Shown: positions 50,341 to 58,804 of the stretch, piece after piece
Layout: every line of letters begins with the position of its first letter
Position numbering within the stretch: position 1 is the stretch's first letter
Assembly (NCBI GenBank): GCA_963783865.1
Contig: CAWAPD010000001.1
Location: 248,001 to 312,000 of the forward strand
Direction: 5' to 3'
Length of the DNA: 64,000 nucleotides
Source of the DNA: CAWAPD01 sp963783865
GTDB taxonomy: Bacteria; Actinomycetota; Thermoleophilia; UBA2241
Notes under the pieces: model-generated
Seen by the model: the letters and a program-made list of their open reading frames with translations, nothing else
Told to the model about the DNA's origin: nothing
Databases searched by the model: none
Made by a program: the position numbers and the translations under genes

Positions 50341-51645
50341 TTACTTGCCGAGCGGTGCGGTCAGGGCCTGGTGGTCCTGATGGCGCTTGTACTCGGAGTC
50401 CATCTCCATGAGCCCGCCCGGGAACTCGTACTCGGGCATGAGGGCCACGAAGTCGTCGGCGTGGAGCTGCTCGGCATTGATCACGCCCGACTCGGGGTTG
50501 CCCTTGTAGCCGACGATCTTGCCGGCGTCGAGCAGCTCGAGCAGGATGCACGAGGTGAAGGCGGTCTGCGCCTGGACGACCTGCTGGTCGTACTTCTTGA
50601 CGCACTCCTGGTTGTCGGCCACCTGGTAGAGGTAGCACTGACGCTCCATGCCGTCCTTCTTGCCCTTGACCCACGTGCCGGCGGCCGTCTGGCCGACGTA
50701 CTGCTTGCCGATCTCGTTCGGGTCTGGCGCGGCGGCCGCGACGACGTCGCGCGGGGCGACTTCGACGCCGCCGACCTTGATCTTCTCCTTGTTGTCGAGG
50801 CCGATCGACACGAAGATCTCCATGGCCTCCATGAACTCGTCCCCGAGGGCGTACTTGAAGGTGGCCTTCTTGTTGCCCTTGAGGTGCTTCGCGTTGCGGC
50901 CGAGCATGATGACCTCTTCGTGCTCGACGTGCGCGATCTCGACCTCGCCGATGCCCTCGGGCAGGAAGAACATCTCGCGCTCGGCGAACGGCTCGACCGT
51001 GTACCAGCCCTTGTCCTTCTCCCAGATGATCGCCGGCTGCGTGCACTCCTCGATGGTGGTCCAGATCGAGAAGCCGAAGGCGATGCCCTTGGCGCCGGGG
51101 ATCTCGAGGTTGGCGCCGTCGCGGATGCCGATCTCCTCGATCTCGTCGAAGTAGTGATCGGCGGCGTAGCGGGCGAACCAGTCGGCCATGCCGGGCTCGA
51201 CGCCGAAGCCGGCGAACGCGATCTTGCCGATCTTGTCGAACTCGGGGCTGAGCGGGTACTCCTCGTCGCCGAGCTTGACGCCGGGAGGGCCGATCAGGCG
51301 CTGGGGGTGCTTCTTCGACACGGTCATGGCCGTGTCCATGTAGTGCGTTTCTGCCTTGAGGGCGGCCTGCAGCAGCGCCGGGTTGAAGTTCGGCGCCACG
51401 AGGTTGCAGATGATCTCGGCGCCGTGCTTCTTGGCGAGCGCGGCGACCTCGGCGGGGTTGCCCGCGTCGACCTTCTCGGCCGGGAAGCGGTCCTCGCCGA
51501 GCTTCTTGGAGATCTTCTGAGCGGCGGCGAGGTCGTAGTCGGCCATGACCATCTTCTCGAGCCAGCCACCCTTGGGGTCGCGGCGCTTGCAGATCGTCGC
51601 GATCGACTGCCCGACGCCACCGGCGCCGACGATGAGGACCTTCAT
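50341..51645 (-). CDS. saccharopine dehydrogenase-like NAD(P)-dependent oxidoreductase
   Basis: 434 residues. N-terminal Rossmann motif VLIVGAGGVGQSIA, then ADYDLAAAQKISKKL, and the saccharopine-dehydrogenase C-terminal domain (FAGFGVEPGMADWFARY, GVINAEQL). Related enzymes are saccharopine, carboxynorspermidine and lysine dehydrogenases; which reaction occurs here cannot be told. Lys-rich for this GC-rich genome, suggesting an abundant protein. ATG 51645 has AAGGAG eight bases upstream, and a TTGGCA-18-TAGGGT promoter with a short 5' leader lies above. It stands alone, next to but not overlapping the NAD-kinase-like operon. Confidence 0.82.
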   Translation of the reverse strand: MKVLIVGAGGVGQSIATICKRRDPKGGWLEKMVMADYDLAAAQKISKKLGEDRFPAEKVDAGNPAEVAALAKKHGAEIICNLVAPNFNPALLQAALKAETHYMDTAMTVSKKHPQRLIGPPGVKLGDEEYPLSPEFDKIGKIAFAGFGVEPGMADWFARYAADHYFDEIEEIGIRDGANLEIPGAKGIAFGFSIWTTIEECTQPAIIWEKDKGWYTVEPFAEREMFFLPEGIGEVEIAHVEHEEVIMLGRNAKHLKGNKKATFKYALGDEFMEAMEIFVSIGLDNKEKIKVGGVEVAPRDVVAAAAPDPNEIGKQYVGQTAAGTWVKGKKDGMERQCYLYQVADNQECVKKYDQQVVQAQTAFTSCILLELLDAGKIVGYKGNPESGVINAEQLHADDFVALMPEYEFPGGLMEMDSEYKRHQDHQALTAPLGK

Positions 51646-51711
51646 ACAGAGCTCCTTCACGAGGGAAACACGGGGACGCCAAAGAGACCGGGCGCCCGTT
51701 GGTCAACGGGT

Positions 51712-51741
51712 ACCCTACCGCCGACGGGGTTCTCCTGCCAA
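51712..51741 (-). promoter_or_regulatory. promoter of the saccharopine dehydrogenase-like gene
   Basis: Minus strand TTGGCA (51736-51741), 18-base spacer, TAGGGT (51712-51717), the same -10 as the small-peptide promoter at 48621. A 7-bp hairpin CCCGTTG/CAACGGG lies at the expected start of transcription. Confidence 0.5.
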
Positions 51742-51829
51742 TACAGGATGTCGTCCCGGGGGCCAATCAGCCAGCAGGCGACGCGCCAAGATGGCCGAGC
51801 GGCGGCCGGCGAGGCGCGAGCCCGCGGGT

Positions 51830-53050
51830 TCACTCCTCGCCGGCCGCCGCCACCTTGTACATCGTGGAGTGCGCCAGGCCGGTGACGACGCGCGCGTAGC
51901 CGGCCAGCTCCCGGTCGAGGTCCTCGTCGCCGGTGTCGACCAGCAGCGGGCCGCCGCCCAGGCTAGAGCAGCTTGGTCTGGGTGGCGAGGACGAGGAGGT
52001 TGCGCGTGCCCACGCGGCGGATGACCGCGGCGGACTGAGCTGCTGGTTGCCGCGACCGAAGATATGGCCCTGGCCGCCGATCACGGTGACGACGATGCGG
52101 GCGCCGGCGCCCGGGTCCTCGAGCGCGTCGAGCGCCTCGAGGATCTGGCGCTCGGAGAGGTCGGCGCCGGCCGGCGCGCGGTCGCGGACCGCGTCGACGC
52201 CGAGCAGGGTCTTGGGCAGGCCCAGGCGGTCGGCGACCGCGCGCACCGTCGTCCCGGGGCCGAGCAGGTAGAGCGTTCCCGGCGTCATGCCGTTGACGAC
52301 GTCGGTCGCGATCGCCGCCAGGTCGACGGCGTCGCCGGCGACGCCGCCGGCCTTGGCGCTCTGCAGCAGCGTCCGCTCGAAGGGGACCTCGAGGTAGCCG
52401 TACAGCCGTGCCGACACGCGATCGTCGCGGAACGCCTCCTCGTCGATGTCCATGACCTCGCACTCGCGCAGGCGCACCGCCGCCGGCTTGTCGTGGAGGT
52501 ACAGCGCCGCCAGGTCGCCGGCGGCCGCCGGCGTGGCCGCGTAGACGGCCGAATGGATCTTCACCCCGGCCGGCACGCCGATGACCGGAACTTGCGTGCC
52601 CACGGCGTCGCGGATGGCCCGCGCCGTGCCGTCGCCGCCGGCGAACAGGATGAGGTCGACGCCGGCGGCGAGCAGGTCGCGGGCCGCGGCCTGCGAGTCT
52701 TCCGGCGTCGTCAGCACGAAATCGTCGCACGTGATGCGCGGACGCTCGCCGGTGCGATCGAGCTCGCAGAGCACGTAGCTGCGGCGGCCGGCCAGCGAGC
52801 CGACCACGGTCGGCTCCCAGCCGGCCGCGCGCGCCTCGACCTCGCCCATCTCCCCGGGCCAGGCGACGATCTCTATCTGCTCGCGCAAGCGCGCCAGGCG
52901 CTCCAGCGCGCGCTGGGCGCGGCGCGGGGCTTCCCGCGCCGCGCCCAGCTCCAGCGCACGTCGCAAGACCTCGGCGCCGTCGCTTCCCTTGAGGCCGACG
53001 CGGCCCCCGACACCCGCCACCGGGTTCACGATCACACCGAGCCGCTTCAC
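51830..53050 (-). CDS. ATP-NAD kinase family protein (with a pair of compensating frameshifts)
   Basis: 406 residues. GVIVNPVAGVGGRVGLKGSDG at the N-terminus and the kinase motif FAGGDGTARAI (GGDGT) followed by GVPAGVKIHSAV identify the long bacterial/archaeal NAD-kinase-like family, which may phosphorylate NAD or a related sphingosine/diacylglycerol-like substrate. Near the C-terminus, between IFGRGNQQLS and LGGGPLLVDTGD, the family sequence VIRRVGTRNLLVLATQTKLL appears in another frame (about 51962-52035), so two one-base errors cancel. GTG 53050 starts 10 bases after the upstream membrane-protein gene. A palindrome (52912-52949) encodes an Arg/Ala insertion early in the protein. Confidence 0.85.
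   Translation of the reverse strand: MKRLGVIVNPVAGVGGRVGLKGSDGAEVLRRALELGAAREAPRRAQRALERLARLREQIEIVAWPGEMGEVEARAAGWEPTVVGSLAGRRSYVLCELDRTGERPRITCDDFVLTTPEDSQAAARDLLAAGVDLILFAGGDGTARAIRDAVGTQVPVIGVPAGVKIHSAVYAATPAAAGDLAALYLHDKPAAVRLRECEVMDIDEEAFRDDRVSARLYGYLEVPFERTLLQSAKAGGVAGDAVDLAAIATDVVNGMTPGTLYLLGPGTTVRAVADRLGLPKTLLGVDAVRDRAPAGADLSERQILEALDALEDPGAGARIVVTVIGGQGHIFGRGNQQLSPPRSSAAWARATSSSSPPRPSCSSLGGGPLLVDTGDEDLDRELAGYARVVTGLAHSTMYKVAAAGEE
52912..52949. repeat. intragenic palindrome in the NAD-kinase-like gene
   Basis: 17-bp perfect arms (52912-52928 / 52933-52949), four-base loop, encoding ELGAAREAPRRAQ in a helical stretch. Confidence 0.6.
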
Positions 53051-53060
53051 GGCGCCGCCG

Positions 53061-53546
53061 TCAGTGCCGCTTCCGGCCGCCGCGGGGGCCGCGCTTCGCC
53101 GCCCCCCGCCCGGCGGCCCCCGACCCGCCGCCATCCCCGCCCTCCCGCGGCGTCAGGAACGTCCGCGACAGCGCACTGAAGATCACCCAGCAGACCGCGG
53201 CCGGCAGCAGCAGGCCCACGACCGCGAGCGAGAAGTCGTGGCCGCCGGCCACGCCCAGCGCGAGGGCGCCGAAGCCGGCGACCCAGAGCGCGACGTGCAG
53301 ACGGCCCAGCCAGCCGCGCCGCTGCAGGTAGCCGTTGAGATAGGTGTCGTCGAGGGCCAGCGTGAGCATCAGGCCGATCGCCGCCACCAACAGGAGCATG
53401 CCCGGCACCACGATCGCGCGCGACACCGATCCGGGCGAAGCGATCTCCTGCACGGCGAGCCTGACCGCGACGCCGGTCAGGATCGCCAGCGCCAGCACCA
53501 GCACCAGGCGTACGCCGGACACAAGGCCGGCGAGGCCGCGCTTCAC
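53061..53546 (-). CDS. hypothetical four-helix membrane protein
   Basis: 161 residues. Four hydrophobic helices: about 10-32 (VRLVLVLALAILTGVAVRL), 45-65, 83-103 and 107-126. A short basic Gly/Arg-rich tail ends the protein. No family recognised. Start is GTG 53546, which lies in the loop of a 17-bp hairpin whose downstream arm is codons 2-7. It is fourth in the SDR - GcvPA-like - GcvPB-like - membrane protein - NAD-kinase-like series on the minus strand. Confidence 0.6.
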   Translation of the reverse strand: MKRGLAGLVSGVRLVLVLALAILTGVAVRLAVQEIASPGSVSRAIVVPGMLLLVAAIGLMLTLALDDTYLNGYLQRRGWLGRLHVALWVAGFGALALGVAGGHDFSLAVVGLLLPAAVCWVIFSALSRTFLTPREGGDGGGSGAAGRGAAKRGPRGGRKRH

Positions 53547-53564
53547 GAGCGCGGCCTCGCCGGC
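53526..53564 (-). promoter_or_regulatory. hairpin with the membrane-protein start codon in its loop
   Basis: 17-bp perfect stem (53526-53542 / 53548-53564), loop TCACG containing the minus-strand GTG start. Same layout as the dppB hairpin at 23697-23745. Confidence 0.55.
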
Positions 53565-53565
53565 G

Positions 53566-53602
53566 CCGGCGGGACCCGGCGCGACGCGCCGGGTCCCGCC
53601 GG
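53566..53602. repeat. palindrome behind the GcvPB-like gene
   Basis: 17-bp perfect arms (53566-53582 / 53586-53602), loop GAC, 22 bases after the GcvPB-like stop and directly next to the start-codon hairpin. Could be a partial terminator within the operon. Confidence 0.6.
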
Positions 53603-53624
53603 GTTCACAACGGCGACCGTCATC

Positions 53625-55241
53625 TCACTTCTGCTTCAGGACCTTGCGCTTGTAGGCCCGCCATGTGAACGCCCACTGGTCGGGGTCCTCGAGCGCCTCG
53701 AGCCGCTTCATGGGGCTGCAGCTCGAGGCGTGGGGCGATGCCTTCACGAAGTCGGGGTCGCTGTAGGCCTCGTCGCTGGCGAGCTTGATCACCGCGGCCC
53801 ACTCGTCCAGGTCCTGCTTGCTGTAGGTCTCGCAGGGCTCGGGCGTGAACGGCTCGGGCACGACCCATGGATGGTGGCTCATCCACATGCTCTGGATGCC
53901 GAAGTCGATCATGCGGTCGCGCACGTCCTCGGTGCCGACGCCGGTCTCCTCCTTGAGGGTCTCGACCGAGTAACGCACCTGGTCGAGGCGGCGGTGGCCC
54001 TCGGCGTACGGCCGCGAGACGCCCTTCACGCCCAGCAGCAGCCGGTCGAGGTAGTTGTTGTTCAGCACGCTGATCTCGGCCACCTCGCGCAGGCCGTCGG
54101 GGCCCATGTTCCGGATCCAGGCGTAGGCGCGGATCACGCCCAGCCAGTTGCCCAGGAACCCGCGCACGCGGCCGATCGACTGCGGCCGGTCGAAGTCGAG
54201 GTGGTAGCCGTCGGCCGTCTGGGTGACGAGCGGGACCGGCAGGTAGGGCGCCAGCTCGTCGGTCACCATGTAGGCGCCGGTGGCCGGCCCCTCGCAGCCG
54301 TGCGGGCTGGAGAACGTCTTGTGCAGGTTGAAGTGGCAGGCGTCGAAACCGGCGTCGCGCGCCCGCGCGATCCCGAGGATGCCGTTGGCGTTGGCCTGGT
54401 CGGTGAACGCCAGGGCGCCGGCGTCGTGCAGCACCTCGACGTACTTGTCGATCTGCGGGTTGTAGATGCCGGTGTCCTCGGGGTTGGTGATGCTGCAGCC
54501 GACCGTCTTCTCGCTGACGGCCGCCTTGAAGGCCTCGAGGTCGGGGTAGCCGTTCTCGTCGGGCATCACGGTGATGACCTTGAAGCCGGCGACCATCGGC
54601 GTGGCGGCGTCGCAGGGGTGCGAGAAGATCGTCGTGATCATCTCGGTCCGCTGGTCGAGCTCCCCACGGGCCCGGAAGTACTCGCGCATGACGCAGGCGT
54701 TGGTGTAGACGGCGTGCGAGCCGCCGCCCGGCTGCAGGGTGAAGGCGTCCATGCCGGAGATGGCCTTCAGGTACTGGCCGGTGTTGTAGACGATCTCGAG
54801 CAGGCCCTGGATCGTCGACTCGTCCTGCAGGGGGTGCACGTCGGCGGCCTTGTGGTAGCGGATCAGCTCTTCGTGCATCTTGGGGCTGTACTTCATCGTG
54901 CAGGTTCCCTCGGAGATGTCGCTGCCGAGGTCCATGCCCAGCGTCTCCTGCGACAGGCGCAGGAAGTGTCGCAACGCCTGGTGCTGCGAGAGCTCTGGCA
55001 GGTCGGGCGGAGTCTCGCGCCGGCAGCACTCGGGGATCAGCTCGGCAGGGTCGCCGACCTCGTCGATCACCTCGGGCTCGGCGAGCGGGACGAACATCCC
55101 GCGCTCGCCGGGCACGCTCTGTTCCATGATCAGCGGCTCGTCCCAGCGGACGGCGTGGTAGTCGCGCAGGGCGCCGCCGTCGCGGCGAAGCTTGCCGATG
55201 CGCTCGAGCTTGGCCTGCAGGTCGTCGGTCCGCGTCGTCAT
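53625..55241 (-). CDS. divergent glycine decarboxylase subunit 2-like protein (GcvPB family)
   Basis: 538 residues. The C-terminal half of the P-protein fold: LGSCTMKYSP-like EGTCTMKYSPKMHEEL, GADVHPLQ-like AADVHPLQDESTIQG, LQPGGGSHAVYTNA, and the PLP lysine in CHFNLHKTFSSPHG. It is longer than standard GcvPB (~480). With the partner encoded just upstream (four-base overlap) it would form an alpha2beta2 PLP decarboxylase. Canonical wording is altered in several places, and no gcvT or gcvH is nearby, so glycine may not be the substrate. ATG 55241 overlaps the upstream stop. Confidence 0.85.
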   Translation of the reverse strand: MTTRTDDLQAKLERIGKLRRDGGALRDYHAVRWDEPLIMEQSVPGERGMFVPLAEPEVIDEVGDPAELIPECCRRETPPDLPELSQHQALRHFLRLSQETLGMDLGSDISEGTCTMKYSPKMHEELIRYHKAADVHPLQDESTIQGLLEIVYNTGQYLKAISGMDAFTLQPGGGSHAVYTNACVMREYFRARGELDQRTEMITTIFSHPCDAATPMVAGFKVITVMPDENGYPDLEAFKAAVSEKTVGCSITNPEDTGIYNPQIDKYVEVLHDAGALAFTDQANANGILGIARARDAGFDACHFNLHKTFSSPHGCEGPATGAYMVTDELAPYLPVPLVTQTADGYHLDFDRPQSIGRVRGFLGNWLGVIRAYAWIRNMGPDGLREVAEISVLNNNYLDRLLLGVKGVSRPYAEGHRRLDQVRYSVETLKEETGVGTEDVRDRMIDFGIQSMWMSHHPWVVPEPFTPEPCETYSKQDLDEWAAVIKLASDEAYSDPDFVKASPHASSCSPMKRLEALEDPDQWAFTWRAYKRKVLKQK

Positions 55242-56656
55242 GACAGCACCTCCTTCAGCGCGTCGACCAACTCGACGATGTTCGCCTGACTGTGGAACTC
55301 GGTCACGCAGTACAGCGCGCTCTGGCCGAGCTCGGGGAACTCAGCCGACAGGTCCTTGCCGCCGAAGATGCCGTGCTCGAGCAGCCCCTTGTTGATCTGG
55401 GCCACGCTCTTGCCCGTGCCGTCGAAGCCGACCACGAACTCCTTGAAGTACGAGGGTGTGAACAGGACCTTCACGCCGGGGAGCCGGGCGAGTCGGGCGG
55501 CGGCGTAGTGGGACCGGGCGACGCACGTCTCGCCCAGCTCCTTGAACCCCTGGGGGCCCATCACCGTCATGTAGACCGCCGCCGCGATCGTCCACAGGCC
55601 GGAGGCGGTGCCGACCCAGTCCTTGCCCTGGTCGCGCGAGCCGTAGCTCGTGCGCTCGGGGATCGCCTCGGCGACCGCCCACTCGCCCGGCTTCTCGGTC
55701 TCGAGCAGCGTGTAGAGCTCGAGCGGACACTCCTGGGCGAACACGGGGTCGTCGTCGCGGAAGGCGATGAAGCCCGAGCAGCCGGCCCCGGCGTGCATGT
55801 GCATGCCCAGCGGCTGGATGTCGCCGCAGGCCATGTCGGCGCCGCAAGAGCCCGGCGACTTGAGCACCCCGAGGGTGACCGGGTCGACGCCGGCGATCGC
55901 CAGCGCGCCCCCGCGGTGGGCGATCTCGACGATGTCCTCGGCGCCGGTCTCGATGAACCCGAGGTAGCCCGGGTTTTCGTAGTAGACGGCGGCGACGTCG
56001 TCGCCCATCTTCGCCTGCAGGTCGTTCAGGTCCATGCGCCCGGTCTCGGGCTCGTAGGCGACCTGGTCGATCTGCACGTGGCTGGGCATCTCCTCGGGCT
56101 GGCAGAGCGTCTTCGCCTCGGCCAGCCGCATCGCGCTCATGGTCCTGGGCACGAGCACTCGCGAGCGGCCCTTGATGCGCTTGGCCATGCGGAAGCTGCG
56201 CCCCGCCACGTCGCCCCAGTCGTAGAGCGGGTTGGCGACGCCGTCCAGGTCGACCAGCTCGCCGAGCATGCTGTTGAACTCGAAGCGGGCGATGTACTTG
56301 CCGTGGTCGGAGTAGTCGCCGCCGCAGTAGGCGCTGACGAACTCGGCCCGGTTGATCACCTCGTCGACCACTGCCGGCACGTAGTGCTGCCAGCAGCCGG
56401 CGCCGCAGAAGTTCAGGAAGTCCTCGGAGCTCGTGTTGCGGTCGAGCAGGCCCTTGACGTGGCGCTCGAGGTCGCGCTCGGCGAGGATCGGCTCGGGGAT
56501 GTCGAGGCGGCCCTTGAAGCGCAGGCGCTCGGGGATCTCGGCGTAGATCTCCTCGACGCTGTCGATCCCGATCTCGCGCAGCATGGCCTCCTTGGTGGCC
56601 GGCACCGCGTTCGGGATGTAGGGATGGATGAACGGTCGTTCTGCCATCGGCGACAC
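55238..56656 (-). CDS. divergent glycine decarboxylase subunit 1-like protein (GcvPA family)
   Basis: 472 residues. P-protein N-terminal half: PFIHPYIPNAVPATKEAML, FCGAGCWQHYVPAVVDEVI, then FEFNSMLGELVDLDGVANPL. In standard GcvPA these blocks read FLGAG.YDHY.P, then TAYTPYQ.E.SQG and LYDGATA; here the latter are AYCGGDYSDHGK and LYDWGDVAG. The substrate-side loop is therefore clearly different, suggesting another amino acid. Start is GTG 56656 after AAGGAAGGAG, with ATG 56647 possible. It lies 39 bases after the SDR gene and overlaps the GcvPB-like gene. Confidence 0.85.
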   Translation of the reverse strand: MSPMAERPFIHPYIPNAVPATKEAMLREIGIDSVEEIYAEIPERLRFKGRLDIPEPILAERDLERHVKGLLDRNTSSEDFLNFCGAGCWQHYVPAVVDEVINRAEFVSAYCGGDYSDHGKYIARFEFNSMLGELVDLDGVANPLYDWGDVAGRSFRMAKRIKGRSRVLVPRTMSAMRLAEAKTLCQPEEMPSHVQIDQVAYEPETGRMDLNDLQAKMGDDVAAVYYENPGYLGFIETGAEDIVEIAHRGGALAIAGVDPVTLGVLKSPGSCGADMACGDIQPLGMHMHAGAGCSGFIAFRDDDPVFAQECPLELYTLLETEKPGEWAVAEAIPERTSYGSRDQGKDWVGTASGLWTIAAAVYMTVMGPQGFKELGETCVARSHYAAARLARLPGVKVLFTPSYFKEFVVGFDGTGKSVAQINKGLLEHGIFGGKDLSAEFPELGQSALYCVTEFHSQANIVELVDALKEVLS

Positions 56657-56695
56657 TCGCTCCTTCCTTGTCGCGTGCTGTGACCGGGCGCCGGC

Positions 56696-57490
56696 TCAGG
56701 CGTAGCCGTAGCCGGCGCTCGTGCCGAAATCGATCGAGATCAGGGCGCCGGTGACCGGCGCCGCCTTGTCGCTGGCGAGGTAGGCCACCAGGTCGGCGAC
56801 CTCGTCGGGTTGGATGAACCGGGCGCGCTCGCCCTGCGGGTAGCTGCCGAGCAGGCGGCGGAAGTAGCTCTCCTCGTCGCCGCCGCCGTACTCGCGCGCC
56901 TGGTACTCGAGCATCGGCGTCATCACGTCGGCTGGGCAGACGGCGTTGACGCGCACCAGGTCGGCCGCCAGCTCGAGGGCGAGCGACTTGGTGAGCAGGC
57001 TCACGCCGCCCTTGGAGGCCGTGTAGATCGCCGTCTCGGGCGTGCCGACGACGCCGGCGTCCGAGCTCAGGTTCACGATGCAGCCGCTCGTCTTCTTGAG
57101 CTCGGGGATCGCGTAGCGGCAGGCGAAGAACGTGCCTTTGAGGTTCACGTCGACGACGCGGTCCCAGTCGGCCTCGGTCATCGTCTCGCTCGGGCCCTCG
57201 ACCCAGACGCCGGCGCAGTTGACGAGCACGTCGAGGCGACCGGCGCCGGCCACCGCGACGGCGACCATGCGCTCGCAGTCGCGCACCGCGGTGACGTCGG
57301 CCTGCACGGGGTAGATGGTGACGCCGGGAGCGGCGCCCAGCTCGGCCGCGGCGCGCTGCAGCGCCGCGTCGCTCACGTCGGCGGCGAAGACCTGCGCGCC
57401 GCCGGCCAGCAGGCGCCGCGCGACGGCCTTGCCGATGCCGCCCGCAGCCCCGGTGACGAGTGCGACCCTGCCGCCGAATTCACCGCTCAT
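56696..57490 (-). CDS. short-chain dehydrogenase/reductase, first gene of the decarboxylase operon
   Basis: 264 residues, classical SDR. TGAAGGIG cofactor motif, FAADVSDAAL with an Asp favouring NAD(H), NCAG, Ser in NLSSDAGVVG, YTASKGG. ATG 57490 has GGAGG seven bases upstream; the longer frame is not needed. A TAGACT-like -10 lies at 57540-57545 with no clear -35. Because it precedes the GcvPA/PB-like pair by 39 bases, it may oxidise or reduce a product or precursor of the decarboxylated amino acid. It is a different subgroup from the SDR at 18686. Confidence 0.9.
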   Translation of the reverse strand: MSGEFGGRVALVTGAAGGIGKAVARRLLAGGAQVFAADVSDAALQRAAAELGAAPGVTIYPVQADVTAVRDCERMVAVAVAGAGRLDVLVNCAGVWVEGPSETMTEADWDRVVDVNLKGTFFACRYAIPELKKTSGCIVNLSSDAGVVGTPETAIYTASKGGVSLLTKSLALELAADLVRVNAVCPADVMTPMLEYQAREYGGGDEESYFRRLLGSYPQGERARFIQPDEVADLVAYLASDKAAPVTGALISIDFGTSAGYGYA

Positions 57491-57569
57491 GCCGGACCCT
57501 CCAGGCGTGGCGGGAGCCACGCCAACGGTTGCCCGGCGAGTCTACAGGGAAGGGGCGGCGGCGGCGAGC

Positions 57570-57605
57570 GGCGGCGGTCAGGCGCAGAAGCGCCTGACCG
57601 CCGCC
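57570..57605 (-). terminator. hairpin overlapping the stop codon of the M20 peptidase gene
   Basis: 16-bp perfect stem (57570-57585 / 57590-57605), four-base loop. On the minus strand the last codons form the 5' arm and the TGA (57580-57578) lies in the 3' arm. Confidence 0.65.
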
Positions 57606-58726
57606 TCCAGCACGTCGGCGCAGTGTGCGACCGAGGCCAGGTCGACCGACTCATCCACCGTGTGCTCGCCCTGGCCGGACGGCCCGAACGTCGGGCAGGG
57701 GATGCCGGCCTCGATCAGCAGCCCCGAATCGCCCCAGCCAAGGTCGCCCTGCCGCGGCGCCGGCGCGCCGAGCACCTCGCTGGTCGCGGCGGCCAGCGCC
57801 GCCAGGACCGGTTCGTCGCCGCCCACGCGGGCCGCCTCGCGAGCGACCACCGTACGGGTGGCGGCGGTGAACCGTGGGTCGGCGGCGCTCGCCGCAGCGA
57901 GCAGCGCCTGCAGCTCGGCCTCGGCCTGCGCCACCGTCTCGCCGTGGATCAGGCAGCGCTCGACGGTCAGCGTGCACTCCTTCGGATAGACCGGGAACTG
58001 GTCGCCGCCGGCCACCGTCGACGCGTGGATGCTGCCGCGGCCGTAGGCGGCGGGTGGGCGGGCGGCCAGGCCGGCGTCGAGCGCCGTGATGCCGCTGAGA
58101 ACGGGACCGAGCAGCGCGATGGCGTCGACGCCGCGGTCGGCCTCGACGCCCGCCGCCTCGACGCCGCGGCTCTCGACCTCGAACCAGGCGAAGCCGCCGT
58201 GCTCGTCGACGACCGTCAGGTCGCTGCACTCGGCGAGGATGGCCGCATCGGGCCGCAGCTGGCCGAGGAGCGCCTCGGCACCGAGGCTGGCCCACTCCTC
58301 GTCCATGACGCCGGCATACAGCACGTCGCCACGCAGGCGCTCGCCGCGCGCCGCGGCCGCGGCCAGCCGCTCGACGGCCGCCAGGGCCGCGGCCAGGCCG
58401 GCCTTGCAGTCGGCCGCGCCGCGGCCGTACATGCGGCCGTCGCGCACGACCGGCTCGTAGGCGCCGGGCCAGGCAGCCGCCACGGTATCGAGATGGCCGA
58501 ACAACAGCAGGCTCGGTCCGCCCCCCGAACCGGGCAGCCGGCCGACGACGTTGGGGCGGCCGGGCACGACGTCGTGCAGCTCGACCGCGAGCCCGGCCGC
58601 CTCGAGGTGCCGGGCCAGGTGGCGCGCCAGCGCGCTCTCGCCCGGCGCCCCATCGCGCAGCGACGGGTTGGTGCTGTCGATGCGGACCAGGTCGGCCAGC
58701 AGGCTCTCGATCGGGTTCAACGTCAT
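57578..58726 (-). CDS. M20 family peptidase (ArgE/DapE/ACY1-like)
   Basis: 382 residues, typical ArgE/DapE length. LLFGHLDTVAAAW (His-x-Asp), YGRGAADCKAG (bridging Asp), VMDEEWAS (catalytic Glu-Glu) and GPSGQGEHTVDESV (last His). It probably removes an acyl group from an amino acid. It follows the SIS isomerase by 78 bases on the same strand, so it may be in the same unit, which would suggest amino-sugar or N-acyl-amino-acid salvage. ATG 58726 gives the family start. Confidence 0.9.
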   Translation of the reverse strand: MTLNPIESLLADLVRIDSTNPSLRDGAPGESALARHLARHLEAAGLAVELHDVVPGRPNVVGRLPGSGGGPSLLLFGHLDTVAAAWPGAYEPVVRDGRMYGRGAADCKAGLAAALAAVERLAAAAARGERLRGDVLYAGVMDEEWASLGAEALLGQLRPDAAILAECSDLTVVDEHGGFAWFEVESRGVEAAGVEADRGVDAIALLGPVLSGITALDAGLAARPPAAYGRGSIHASTVAGGDQFPVYPKECTLTVERCLIHGETVAQAEAELQALLAAASAADPRFTAATRTVVAREAARVGGDEPVLAALAAATSEVLGAPAPRQGDLGWGDSGLLIEAGIPCPTFGPSGQGEHTVDESVDLASVAHCADVLEAAVRRFCA

Positions 58727-58804
58727 CGGGCCACCTCCAGCCTCGGTCGGTCCACGTCGGCGTTCGTCGTCGTCACGTCGCGCACAAGCCTACCGGCATG
58801 CCGG

